From a virus, in the IMG/VR virus record IMGVR_UViG_3300028557_001125, positions 1 to 26,456 of that record: 26,456 nt of DNA, one strand, 5' to 3'. Below are positions 20,324 through 26,456 of the stretch, one piece after another. Position numbers and translations under genes: made by a program. The number at the start of each line of letters is the position of its first letter. The first letter of the stretch is position 1. The notes under the pieces were generated by a model. That model did no database searches and had not been told where the DNA came from. It was given only the letters and a program-made list of their open reading frames with translations.

Positions 20324-21276
20324 TGACAACTCAAGATCCAAGATTTTTTTGTTATAAAGAGGAGTATTTTGGCGGTACTGAATATATGGCCAGACATTTT
20401 CATAAAAATGTGGCTCCGTATGTTCAACAATTAAAAGAATATAACTGCTTGATTCTTCCAGGTCAAACAGATAGGTCCTACTTTGAACTTGTTTATGAAC
20501 CTAAAGAAATAATTATATGGCTTCATAATCTTGTTGATCAATTTGGTTATCAACTTTATTATATATTTACAGATAAAAGGTTTCTTGCTAAAATAAAATA
20601 CATTATAACTGTTTCTGAATATCACAGGCAGGATGTAATAAAGAAAACTGGCATAGATCCAGACAAGGTTCTTGTTATATATAATGCTATAGATCCAGTA
20701 GTAAATGATTTATCAAGGTTTGAAAATGTAAAAGTTCCAGAATTAATATACACATCTTCTCCAGGAAGAGGTTTGGAGATAGGCCTTAAGGCTCTTTCAG
20801 AATTAGATGTTGATTTTAGACTAAGCATATTTAATGAGATTGTTCCAGATTTAATTAAAGCAGACAGTGCTAATAAGAAAATCTTAGAAGATCCAAGATT
20901 TTATTTTTACGGTAAGACTCCACACAAAACGGTTCTAGATCATATGTCTCGTTCTCATATATTTATGCATACGAGCAGTTGGCATGAAACATTCTGTCTA
21001 TCTCTTGTTGAGGGGCTTAGTGCAAACTGTTTATCGGTTTACAGCACATTTGGCTCTCTTAAAGAGGTTGGTAGTGGCTTAGGAATATCATATGATATAG
21101 ATGGTAAAACAGAAAAACAACACGTAGAAATCTTTAAAGAAAAGATAACTACAGCAATTGACATGATCAAAAAGGGAGAATTTGATCCAGGCAGTCAAGC
21201 AGAAACAATAAACAATAAATTTTCCTGGGATGTTTTTAGAAACTCTTGGTTAGATTTTTATGAAAAGAGAATATAA
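20323..21276 (+). CDS. Glycosyltransferase, GT-B fold (GT4-like)
   Basis: A 317-residue glycosyltransferase. The N-terminal half has the GGTEYMARHF loop (17-26) and IIIWLHN; the link region shows ITVSEYHRQDV and VLVIYNAIDP (116-125), typical of GT4. The C-terminal half has YTSSPGRGLE and the E-x7-E motif HETFCLSLVE (Glu222, Glu230) that binds the nucleotide sugar. It is shorter than bacterial GT4 enzymes (about 370). Acceptor and sugar are unknown; phage glycosyltransferases may decorate DNA, virion proteins or host surface glycans. It overlaps the preceding gene and is followed directly by another small gene. Confidence 0.88.
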   Translation: MTTQDPRFFCYKEEYFGGTEYMARHFHKNVAPYVQQLKEYNCLILPGQTDRSYFELVYEPKEIIIWLHNLVDQFGYQLYYIFTDKRFLAKIKYIITVSEYHRQDVIKKTGIDPDKVLVIYNAIDPVVNDLSRFENVKVPELIYTSSPGRGLEIGLKALSELDVDFRLSIFNEIVPDLIKADSANKKILEDPRFYFYGKTPHKTVLDHMSRSHIFMHTSSWHETFCLSLVEGLSANCLSVYSTFGSLKEVGSGLGISYDIDGKTEKQHVEIFKEKITTAIDMIKKGEFDPGSQAETINNKFSWDVFRNSWLDFYEKRI

Positions 21277-21486
21277 ATGGAAATAAAAGATTTAGATTTA
21301 ATGGAAAAAATAGTTAAAAAGTATAAAAACTTAAGTTGGATTGGCTGGGATGTGGTTGATCGTCGCCCTACTCAGGCTGGTAGAACTGCTATTAATGGTG
21401 TTAGGGTCGGTAGTCAATGGTACGTCCAGACAACTTATCCAGTAACAACCAAAGGATGGGATATACCGAATAAGTATAGGATGTAA
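21277..21486 (+). CDS. Small conserved phage protein
   Basis: A 69-residue protein starting on the base after the glycosyltransferase stop. The N-terminal helix (EIKDLDLMEKIVKKYKN) leads to a Trp/Arg-rich beta part (LSWIGWDVVDRRP, INGVRVGSQWYVQTTYPV). The aromatic/basic strand pattern recalls small DNA-contacting proteins, but no family is recognised. The AAGAGAATATAA upstream holds a weak ribosome-binding site. Its place between a glycosyltransferase and WhiB gives no functional clue. Confidence 0.6.
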   Translation: MEIKDLDLMEKIVKKYKNLSWIGWDVVDRRPTQAGRTAINGVRVGSQWYVQTTYPVTTKGWDIPNKYRM

Positions 21487-21488
21487 AC

Positions 21489-21770
21489 GTGAAGCAGCAT
21501 TTATGGAAAGATGATGCCTTGTGTTTGGGATCCGAAACAAACCTTTTCTTTGATACATACGAAGAAAATCCAGAGACTAGAGAGTTCGTAGATTCTTTGT
21601 GTCGTACATGTCCCATGGCAAGAAAGTGTTTTGCAGTGGGGGTATCTGGTAAAGAATGGGGAGTATGGGGCGGAGTATACCTAGAAGATGGCGAGATATC
21701 AAAAGAATTTAATAATCATAAGACTAAAAAAGATTGGTCTTATACTTGGCAAGCATTAACAATGGGGTAA
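21489..21770 (+). CDS. whiB: WhiB-family iron-sulfur transcription factor
   Basis: A 93-residue protein with the WhiB signature: Cys12 (DALCLG), Cys38 and Cys41 (CRTC), Cys47 (KCFAVGV), then GVWGG (58-62). The four Cys hold a [4Fe-4S] cluster and the G[VI]WGG turn precedes the DNA-contacting tail. WhiB proteins are essentially restricted to Actinobacteria and their phages; the mycobacteriophage TM4 version blocks host septation and superinfection. The basic tail after GVWGG is weak here (EFNNHKTKKDW), so it may work through the sigma factor. The start is GTG at 21489, 2 nt after the previous stop, behind AGGAT. Confidence 0.85.
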   Translation: MKQHLWKDDALCLGSETNLFFDTYEENPETREFVDSLCRTCPMARKCFAVGVSGKEWGVWGGVYLEDGEISKEFNNHKTKKDWSYTWQALTMG

Positions 21771-21772
21771 AT

Positions 21773-22003
21773 ATGTATACAGATAATATGCGTAGGGCTT
21801 TTCATTCTATACCAGCGCCAAAAAACTTTGTTATTTCTATTATTGACAACGAGCACTTTGTTACAATAAAATTAGATGAAAGATCTTTTCTGCCTTTAAG
21901 TCATGATGAAAAGATAGATGCAGTAAAGTATGTAACATTAGTTAAGAAGGCTTTGGAAATGGAGGGGGCTATCGTAATGGTAACACGAGAGCCATTAAAA
22001 TAA
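21773..22003 (+). CDS. Small conserved alpha/beta protein
   Basis: A 76-residue protein: MYTDNMRRAFHSIPAPKNFV, two strands (VISIIDNEHFVTIKLDE), FLPLSHDEKIDAVKYVTLVK and a final strand AIVMVTRE. The beta-beta-alpha-beta layout resembles small ferredoxin-like or DNA-mimic folds, but no motif identifies it. ATG 21773 has ATGGGG 5-10 nt upstream and follows the WhiB stop by 2 nt; longer starts would overlap whiB by about 40 nt. The stop overlaps the next start (TAATG). Confidence 0.6.
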   Translation: MYTDNMRRAFHSIPAPKNFVISIIDNEHFVTIKLDERSFLPLSHDEKIDAVKYVTLVKKALEMEGAIVMVTREPLK

Positions 22004-22500
22004 TGCAGACCTTTTTACCATCATCAAACTTTGCAAGATGTGCAGCATTGCTTGATAACAAAAGACTAAATAAACAAATTTTAGAGGGGTATCAGATTCT
22101 TAATGTAAATTCTGGCATGTCAAAAACTGGTGGTTGGCGTAATCATCCAGCAGTTTTGATGTGGAAAAATCATGAGGGGCACCTATTTTATTATATTTCT
22201 GAGATGATCAAAGAGGCAAAAGTTCGAGGAATAAATACAACAGGTAATGAATCAAATATAAATGTCCTAATGGGCAAGGTTGGAGATAGTTGGAACTACG
22301 ATTCACCTTGCTGGATGCTTGACAATAACAAACTTATGCGTGTAATTACAACACATAGGGCAAATTTGTTTAAAAAAGATCCTTTATATTATGCTCGGTT
22401 TCAAAGTTCTATGAATAGTCCTTGGAATAACCCCTGCTGTCCAGATCGTAAAACACCATGTCAATACTACTGGGTAACTCATGAAAGTAGAGTACAATAG
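22003..22500 (+). CDS. MSMEG_6728-like protein (pyrimidine-dimer-glycosylase-related)
   Basis: A 165-residue protein matching the MSMEG_6728 pattern known from actinobacteria and phages: MQTFLPSSNFARCAALLDNK, RLNKQILEGYQIL, GWRNHPAVLMWKNHE and a late HRANLFKKDPLYYARF block. Members are often annotated as pyrimidine dimer DNA glycosylases because of remote similarity to T4 endonuclease V (basic helices plus an N-terminal nucleophile); I see no experiment-backed residue assignment here. If true, it would excise UV dimers, sensible for an aquatic phage. Cysteines in NPCCPDRKTPC near the end may bind metal. Confidence 0.7.
   Translation: MQTFLPSSNFARCAALLDNKRLNKQILEGYQILNVNSGMSKTGGWRNHPAVLMWKNHEGHLFYYISEMIKEAKVRGINTTGNESNINVLMGKVGDSWNYDSPCWMLDNNKLMRVITTHRANLFKKDPLYYARFQSSMNSPWNNPCCPDRKTPCQYYWVTHESRVQ
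22493..22498 (+). promoter_or_regulatory. Possible weak -10 (TACAAT) before the membrane protein
   Basis: TACAAT ends 6 nt before the ATG at 22505, the same geometry as the strong leaderless promoters here. It lacks TG and -35 and lies within a coding sequence, so support is modest. Confidence 0.3.
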
Positions 22501-22504
22501 GTAT

Positions 22505-22936
22505 ATGGACATTCTAACATTAATTCTTGGAATTTTTTCTGTATCTTTTGCTGTTGCATATACACTTTCAGTTTATAGATCAAAAAAATTAACAGAGGCG
22601 TTTGCACAACTTTTAATTTCTCAGGCTCAATTAGAGCAAGCACAAGAAAACTTTTTTAAAACAACGGCAGCAATAAATGATTCGGATGTTCACACTCAAA
22701 ACTTTATAAAATTTTTATCCGATTCTCGTGACTGGGCATTTCAATATATAGAAGAAGTGCAAAATGGTCTACAAAAATTTGTTCAAGAGGTAGAGCCACA
22801 GATTAACCATTACAATAAATATGGGGCTGCAATAGAAGGTACTATGCCACCATATGATATCGCTTTGAAAAAGATTTCAAAGGAGATGGAAGATCTTAAA
22901 AAGTTTCTTCCAGAAGAAACAATTGATAGACGCTAG
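22505..22936 (+). CDS. Single-pass membrane protein with coiled-coil tail
   Basis: A 143-residue protein: membrane helix ILTLILGIFSVSFAVAYTLS (residues 3-22), then a positively charged turn (YRSKK), then a long coiled coil (AFAQLLISQAQLEQAQENFF) and a helical tail with DSRDWAFQYIEEVQNGLQKF and a PPYDIALKKI turn. One transmembrane helix with a cytoplasmic coiled coil resembles membrane anchors or superinfection-exclusion proteins, without proof. The ATG at 22505 follows TACAAT by 6 nt and would be leaderless; a start at 22481, overlapping the previous gene, is the alternative. Confidence 0.62.
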   Translation: MDILTLILGIFSVSFAVAYTLSVYRSKKLTEAFAQLLISQAQLEQAQENFFKTTAAINDSDVHTQNFIKFLSDSRDWAFQYIEEVQNGLQKFVQEVEPQINHYNKYGAAIEGTMPPYDIALKKISKEMEDLKKFLPEETIDRR

Positions 22937-23120
22937 AGGAATTCCAACCTGTACGTGCCCTAATTGTGGAGGGGTACTGTTTAGAGCCTTAGTATCTTTT
23001 GATCCAGAAACCTACACGATAGGAATGTATCATTTAGACATTCAGTGCAATGACTGTGGTGCTTTTGCTACTGCCCCAACTCCGCTAGATAATCCAACAC
23101 AAAGCAATGATTCAATTTAA
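22923..23120 (+). CDS. Small zinc-ribbon phage protein
   Basis: A 65-residue protein with Cys12-x2-Cys15 (CPNCGGVLF) and Cys42-x2-Cys45 (CNDCGAFAT), a classical zinc ribbon whose beta core reads FDPETYTIGMYHLDI. The ending APTPLDNP is recalled from similar phage proteins of unknown function. The start is TTG at 22923, overlapping the previous stop; no ATG is available, so the exact start is uncertain. Possibly a transcription- or translation-associated factor. Confidence 0.65.
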   Translation: MIDARGIPTCTCPNCGGVLFRALVSFDPETYTIGMYHLDIQCNDCGAFATAPTPLDNPTQSNDSI

Positions 23121-23274
23121 ATTAAAAAGTGCAGAAGAAGTTTATGAATACATTTATCCTGTGTGCGAGGTAAAAGACTGTACAAAGGAAAGTAAAAAAT
23201 TGACTTCAACTGAAACAAGATTCGTAGACTTTTGTAAAAAACACTACGAAGATTATATTATGGGGGAGATATGA
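23107..23274 (+). CDS. Small CxxxxC...CxxH protein (55 residues)
   Basis: A 55-residue protein starting at ATG 23107 inside the end of the previous gene and ending at TGA 23272-23274, overlapping the next ATG. It has Cys20-x4-Cys25 (VCEVKDC) and Cys43-x2-His46 (DFCKKHYEDY), a possible zinc site of the DksA/C4-like or HNH-remnant type. The N-terminus (QFKLKSAEEVYEYIYP) is helical. Function unknown. The chained overlaps on both sides are good evidence that it is translated. Confidence 0.6.
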   Translation: MIQFKLKSAEEVYEYIYPVCEVKDCTKESKKLTSTETRFVDFCKKHYEDYIMGEI

Positions 23275-23429
23275 AAGAAATCGTAATGTCCGTTTTAACA
23301 GGTTTTGGATGTGGCTTAATATTTGCTGCATTCAAATTGCCAGTCCCAGCACCACCAGTTTTTGCGGGAGTCGCAGGAATTATTGGTCTTTGGGCTGGTT
23401 ATGCTATACTAATAAAGGTTCTATCCTAG
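23271..23429 (+). CDS. XapX-domain small membrane protein
   Basis: A 52-residue protein with two membrane helices around a LPVPAPPVFAGVAGIIGLWA stretch, the hallmark of the XapX (DUF1427) family, named after E. coli xapX: G-x(n)-LPxPAPPxxAGxxGIxGL. The family function is unknown. GGGGGAG at 23262-23268 precedes the ATG, which overlaps the previous gene. A short length of about 50 is normal for the family. Its place before the holin-like gene suggests a membrane role, unproven. Confidence 0.75.
   Translation: MKEIVMSVLTGFGCGLIFAAFKLPVPAPPVFAGVAGIIGLWAGYAILIKVLS
23402..23410 (+). promoter_or_regulatory. Extended -10 promoter before the last plus-strand gene
   Basis: TGCTATACT (hexamer 23405-23410) with TTGGTC at 23383-23388, 16 nt upstream. 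The start near 23417 leaves a 22-nt leader with AGGAGG at about 23428-23433. It lies inside the XapX gene. Confidence 0.6.
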
Positions 23430-23438
23430 GAGGAAAAA

Positions 23439-23693
23439 ATGGAACTTAAAAAAGAACACAAAGCAATGCTTGCATCCTATGGTCGTTCAGTAGTCGGTGC
23501 AGCATCAGCACTTTACGTTGCAGGAGTAACAGATCCAAAGGATCTATGGGCAGCACTCGTAGGAGCGCTTATCCCAGTACTAGCACGTGCAGTTAATCCA
23601 AACGATCCAGCATTTGGTCGTATGCCAGCAGCAAAGGCTGTTGAGGAAGCACTTAGCAAGGCTAAGGCTAAAAAGAAGAAGGCTGCAGAGTAA
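23439..23693 (+). CDS. Holin-like small membrane protein
   Basis: An 84-residue protein with two hydrophobic segments (RSVVGAASALYVAGV, about 16-30, and LWAALVGALIPVLARAV, about 36-52) separated by TDPKD, followed by NPNDPAFGRMP and a Lys/Ala-rich tail (KAKAKKKK). I recall the AGVTDPKxLxAA...RxxNPNDxAFGR pattern from cyanophage and other aquatic phage proteins sometimes labelled holin-like. The basic tail and short length fit a class II holin, but it is far from the endolysin (10 kb), so function is uncertain. AGGAGG gives strong initiation; a terminator follows 20 nt after the stop. Confidence 0.65.
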   Translation: MELKKEHKAMLASYGRSVVGAASALYVAGVTDPKDLWAALVGALIPVLARAVNPNDPAFGRMPAAKAVEEALSKAKAKKKKAAE

Positions 23694-23713
23694 TTATTTA
23701 TTCTGTAAAAGAG

Positions 23714-23747
23714 AGCGGGCTTAGAAATAGGCCCGCTTTTTATTTTA
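23714..23747. terminator. Terminator between convergent operons
   Basis: AGCGGGC (23714-23720) pairs with GCCCGCT (23731-23737) around a 10-nt loop, followed by TTTTTATTTT on the plus strand. The minus-strand stop lies at 23740 inside this T-run. On the minus strand the stem is followed by CTCTTTTACAG, a weaker tract, so it mainly ends plus-strand transcripts and perhaps both. Confidence 0.9.
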
Positions 23748-24789
23748 AAGAATCAAAAAGTTCTAGATACTTATCTTTAAGAACTTCTACGGAAAAAGAT
23801 TCAATGCCAATTTGAAGAGCATCACGCTTAACTTGCTGTTTTAGTTTTTTATTCATGCCAACATAATTATCAATCAGTTTGGCTAATTCTACAGGGTCCG
23901 CACCATAAACATCTATGGTAGATTTTGCTCTAAACTCTGTAACCTTTTTTGCATCAACAAGCCATTCTTTTGGCAAAACTTGATTATTTGGAGATAGATC
24001 TGTCATAAATACAGGCATTCCACTTATTAAGGCCTCGTTCATTGGAAGGCATAGCCCAGCATATCTTCTTGGTAAAACCATACCGTCAAAACCATAATAC
24101 AAATCTTGTCTATTTTTAACATTCTGATACAGTAAAGATACTCTAGGATCTCTTGGTCTTCCATCAAATTCGGTTTGAGATGTTATGACTAAGTTGTAAT
24201 CCTCTTTAGAATATCTTAGCATTTCTAATACAGTATCTGTTCCATTTCTATCCCGTGCTGCTTTTTTACCGCCTACATGAAGTATTCTTTTATGCACTCT
24301 TGACATATTGTGAGTTCTGGATTTATCAAATAATGTTATCTCAGTTGGTGGTGGTAAGTGGGCAAGAATAGTCTTATCACCAAAAAGTTTTTGAATTTTT
24401 TCAAAGTTCCATAGGCTTGGAGCAAGCAAAACATCTGGAAGCGGGGCATCTTTTTGTTCTAGATTTAACAAAAATTCATAGTTGTATTGAAGAACAGTCT
24501 TGACTCCCATATCTCTTGCTACATCTACAAACAAAGAACTATAAAATGTTTCACAAGACAATACAACATCCAGGTCTCTAAGAAAAGAAATGACCTCTCC
24601 ACGCTTGGGAAATCCTGCACGTGTTACCGTATAATCATAATCTTGATACCAGTCAAAATTTTGTTTATTTTTATTAAAAAAGGTAGAGTCAACAACTAAA
24701 ACTTTTTTAGGATTTAACATCTTGACAAGTTCTCTAGTCTGAGTACCAAGTCCTGTATTGTCAGATCTTGCTATTATTCCCAGTCTCAT
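23740..24789 (-). CDS. Glycosyltransferase, GT-B fold (GT4-like)
   Basis: A 349-residue glycosyltransferase on the minus strand. The N-terminal Rossmann half starts RLGIIARSDNTGLGTQTREL, with the donor/acceptor Gly loop GLGTQT (13-18). The linker has VLLAPSLWNF and an ILHVGGKKAARDRNGTDTVL start to the C-terminal half, whose sugar-nucleotide motif is RRYAGLCLPMNEAL (Glu252) followed by SGMPVFMTDLSPN. It is last in a three-gene block joined by ATGA overlaps. It is only broadly similar to the plus-strand glycosyltransferase at 20323, so a recent duplication is unlikely. Substrate unknown. Confidence 0.86.
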   Translation of the reverse strand: MRLGIIARSDNTGLGTQTRELVKMLNPKKVLVVDSTFFNKNKQNFDWYQDYDYTVTRAGFPKRGEVISFLRDLDVVLSCETFYSSLFVDVARDMGVKTVLQYNYEFLLNLEQKDAPLPDVLLAPSLWNFEKIQKLFGDKTILAHLPPPTEITLFDKSRTHNMSRVHKRILHVGGKKAARDRNGTDTVLEMLRYSKEDYNLVITSQTEFDGRPRDPRVSLLYQNVKNRQDLYYGFDGMVLPRRYAGLCLPMNEALISGMPVFMTDLSPNNQVLPKEWLVDAKKVTEFRAKSTIDVYGADPVELAKLIDNYVGMNKKLKQQVKRDALQIGIESFSVEVLKDKYLELFDSLK

Positions 24790-25547
24790 TCTTTATATCC
24801 CCAAACATCATCATCTGTTGTAAATTTACGTGTACCCTTGCGTCCATCAAGATGATAAGATCTTTTAATGTTTCCTTCTGGGTGATATATCCAAAGTTTA
24901 TGTTTGTTCCAGCCCCCTTGACTAAAACTGTCGTAAGGAAGCATATCATCTTGAACTATACCGTGAAAAGTATCTTCTATAAAAAATTTATCCAGGCACT
25001 GTGGCAGCACAACATCTTTGTAATATTCTTTTCTAGAAAGATGGGGCCTCTGACTCCACTGTGCAGTTTTCATAAAATTATCTTCTAACTCAATCATTAA
25101 GTGTTTATGGGGATTTGGAATTGTAGACTCAAAGTGAAAACGAATAGTGTTTGCTTTACCATATTCAAACATATCTAAACATTTTTGCCAGTCGATTGGC
25201 ACATCTGGAGTTAAAGGAGCATCCCCTTCAACATATAACAATAAAGGAGTTTTAATTTCGTTTATTGTTTCTCTCATCATACCTGTTTGATGACTGTGAT
25301 CTTTAAAAACAAAAGGAAGTATGTTCTTGTATTCATGCAAACACTTCCAAAGTATGCGATTTTTATATTCATCATAATCCTGTTTGCGATCCCGTTGTTC
25401 TTCTCTTAATCCATCTATTTGCATAATAATTTCGTTTTCTGGAAAATGAACACGAATATCACTAATTGTTTGCTCTATCATTTCTGTGCTTGGATGATCT
25501 GGAATTACAGAGGTGGCCAGAATAATAGTAACGTCTCTAAGATGCAT
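24786..25547 (-). CDS. GT-A-type glycosyltransferase (GT2-like)
   Basis: A 253-residue protein with an N-terminal strand and loop (DVTIILATSVIPDHPSTEMI), a second strand IIMQIDGLREEQ, and the probable metal/nucleotide site LLYVEGDAPLTPD (Glu107, Asp109) in the place of the DxD motif of GT-A enzymes. An HSHQTGMMRETI helix precedes it. The C-terminal half is His/Trp/Tyr-rich (RPHLSRKEYY, VQDDMLPYDSFSQGGW), as in acceptor-binding regions. The DxD is imperfect (E-G-D), so activity needs proof. It overlaps both neighbouring minus-strand genes by a few bases. Confidence 0.72.
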   Translation of the reverse strand: MHLRDVTIILATSVIPDHPSTEMIEQTISDIRVHFPENEIIMQIDGLREEQRDRKQDYDEYKNRILWKCLHEYKNILPFVFKDHSHQTGMMRETINEIKTPLLLYVEGDAPLTPDVPIDWQKCLDMFEYGKANTIRFHFESTIPNPHKHLMIELEDNFMKTAQWSQRPHLSRKEYYKDVVLPQCLDKFFIEDTFHGIVQDDMLPYDSFSQGGWNKHKLWIYHPEGNIKRSYHLDGRKGTRKFTTDDDVWGYKE

Positions 25548-26412
25548 GTAGAACCCTCATTATTTGAAAAGAAAAATCTCTTTTGTATTTTATCCACCAG
25601 CATACCGCTTGATGAAGATTGTTTGGATAATCATTCATTAGTTTTGCAAAAATGTTAGGCAATTCATTCCAGTCGTAAGTTAATTCTATTGGAACATTTT
25701 TGCCATAAACATATTCGTAAAAATTTACTTCTCTGCCCTTCGGATCTTTACGATCTCCTATTGGTAAGGTCAACATTTCTATTGCCTCAAAAAACCTAAA
25801 TGAATCTATTACTTGTGCACCAGATGGGGCTGGAGCAACTTTTGCGCTTGCTAGTTTGTGATAGTACTCTTGTGGTGGATCTCCCTGTGCAAAGCCCTCT
25901 GTAGGGCAATATAGGGCGTTTTTGACTGCAGACATGGCCTTGGCTAACTCTTGTCTGCGTTGATGAGTTATCTGACCACCAAAATAAATGTCATAATCTT
26001 TAATAGGATAATCAGGCAGGTTATTTTTTAAATGCTGAGGAACTCCAATAAAAAATCTATTATATTTTTCGTGTTTTTGGTGCGGGTATTGAATCCAAAT
26101 ACTTATATTAGGATGCTTAATTGCATCAACATTAAACAAACCTTGCTCATCTCCAGTTATAAATAATACAACACGATTAAGGCTTGCTAGTTCTTTGTTT
26201 ATCTGTTCTTCACTACCTGCGTTTCCTTGGCCTGGTATTACAACAAAAGCCCTATCATCTTTAGGAATGCTAGCAACAGCAACCTGTTCTACATGATTAC
26301 GCTCAAAGGATGACCTAAGCAGTTCGTAATCCCATTTACCGTCAGCAGAATCAAGTGGGTCTGTAGAAAAAATATATGCTTTAGATTGATTCATAATATA
26401 AGTGTACTTCAT
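25537..26412 (-). CDS. Exostosin-like or GT-B-like glycosyltransferase
   Basis: A 291-residue protein whose C-terminal part reads YDIYFGGQITHQRRQELAKA, ALYCPTEGFAQGDPPQEYYH, SAKVAPAPSGAQVIDSFRFF, EAIEMLTLPI; this matches the general layout of exostosin/GT47-type and related GT-B proteins (Y-F-G-x-R, P-x-G, S-x-R-x-x-EA-x-x-G-x-x-P). The N-terminal half is a Rossmann-like region (AFVVIPGQGN, RVVLFITGDEQG, ISIWIQYPHQ). The two ATG candidates are at 26412 and 26394; neither has a strong ribosome-binding site, and both overlap the end of an upstream reading frame. First complete gene of the minus-strand block. Exact family uncertain. Confidence 0.62.
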   Translation of the reverse strand: MKYTYIMNQSKAYIFSTDPLDSADGKWDYELLRSSFERNHVEQVAVASIPKDDRAFVVIPGQGNAGSEEQINKELASLNRVVLFITGDEQGLFNVDAIKHPNISIWIQYPHQKHEKYNRFFIGVPQHLKNNLPDYPIKDYDIYFGGQITHQRRQELAKAMSAVKNALYCPTEGFAQGDPPQEYYHKLASAKVAPAPSGAQVIDSFRFFEAIEMLTLPIGDRKDPKGREVNFYEYVYGKNVPIELTYDWNELPNIFAKLMNDYPNNLHQAVCWWIKYKRDFSFQIMRVLHAS

Positions 26413-26455
26413 GTTGATAATCTAATAGAGTTTCTTTATATCCAATACCCTTAAT
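26381..26455 (-). CDS. 3' end of a further minus-strand gene (partial)
   Basis: On the minus strand an open frame enters from the right edge and ends at TAA (26383-26381), reading KGIGYKETLLDYQHEVHLYY then ESI. It overlaps the start of the next gene, like all other junctions in this block, which suggests a fourth gene of the glycosylation operon. Only 24 residues are visible, so no family can be named and chance cannot be excluded. Confidence 0.4.
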   Translation of the reverse strand: MKGIGYKETLLDYQHEVHLYYESI

Positions 26456-26456
26456 A

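Noticed and set aside
24487-25088. Plus-strand frames within the glycosyltransferase operon
   Set aside because: They are antisense shadows with no ribosome-binding site or recognisable domain.

Overview
The window looks like part of a tailed-phage genome (or a contig of one). It is AT-rich and tightly packed: neighbouring genes share ATGA or TAATG overlaps, and there are many very small genes. Almost everything from the left edge to 23.7 kb runs on the plus strand. A convergent minus-strand block of glycosyltransferase genes fills 23.7-26.4 kb. The host is probably an actinobacterium. Evidence: a WhiB-type protein, an actinobacterial DUF7455-like zinc protein, a proteasome-like Ntn hydrolase, and many promoters placed for leaderless mRNAs, which are common in Actinobacteria. 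Low GC, with freshwater-type phage relatives remembered for several families, suggests an AT-rich aquatic lineage such as Nanopelagicales (acI); that is inference.

Layout. 0-5.8 kb: replication and recombination (C-terminal part of DNA polymerase III alpha, MazG-like pyrophosphohydrolase, RecA, an Hjc-like PD-(D/E)XK protein, a Cas4-like nuclease, zinc-finger proteins, a RuvC-fold resolvase). 5.8-9.1 kb: an HNH endonuclease with its own promoter, a 51-residue helix-turn-helix gene, DUF3310, and the small and large terminase subunits. 9.1-13.5 kb: exported and membrane proteins (Ala-rich secreted protein, Pro/Glu-rich surface protein, a Cys-rich lipoprotein, two holin-like proteins) ending in a CHAP endolysin. 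13.6-17.6 kb: many singly promoted genes with a protein-quality theme (proteasome-like hydrolase, secreted subtilase, Hsp20, thioredoxin), plus a candidate structured RNA, a second HNH gene, zinc-ribbon proteins and a thermonuclease. 17.6-23.7 kb: conserved phage proteins of mostly unknown role (a multidomain protein with a duplicated module, a glycosyltransferase, WhiB, an MSMEG_6728-like protein, XapX, a holin-like protein), ending in a strong hairpin terminator. 23.7-26.4 kb: three glycosyltransferase-like genes and the end of a fourth gene, all on the minus strand.

The most distinctive system-level feature is transcriptional. At least eleven extended -10 or consensus promoters (TGnTATAAT/TATACT) sit in the tiny gaps between genes, and in at least five the -10 box ends exactly 6-7 nt before the start codon, so transcription should begin at the start codon itself. 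Other notable points are the candidate 75-80 nt RNA closed by an 11-bp stem (15,747-15,821), a 9-bp hairpin in the Hsp20 leader, and a secreted protein whose signal peptide is complete only if translation starts at AUA. No portal, capsid or tail gene is recognisable and no tRNA was seen. No function was confirmed by database search.
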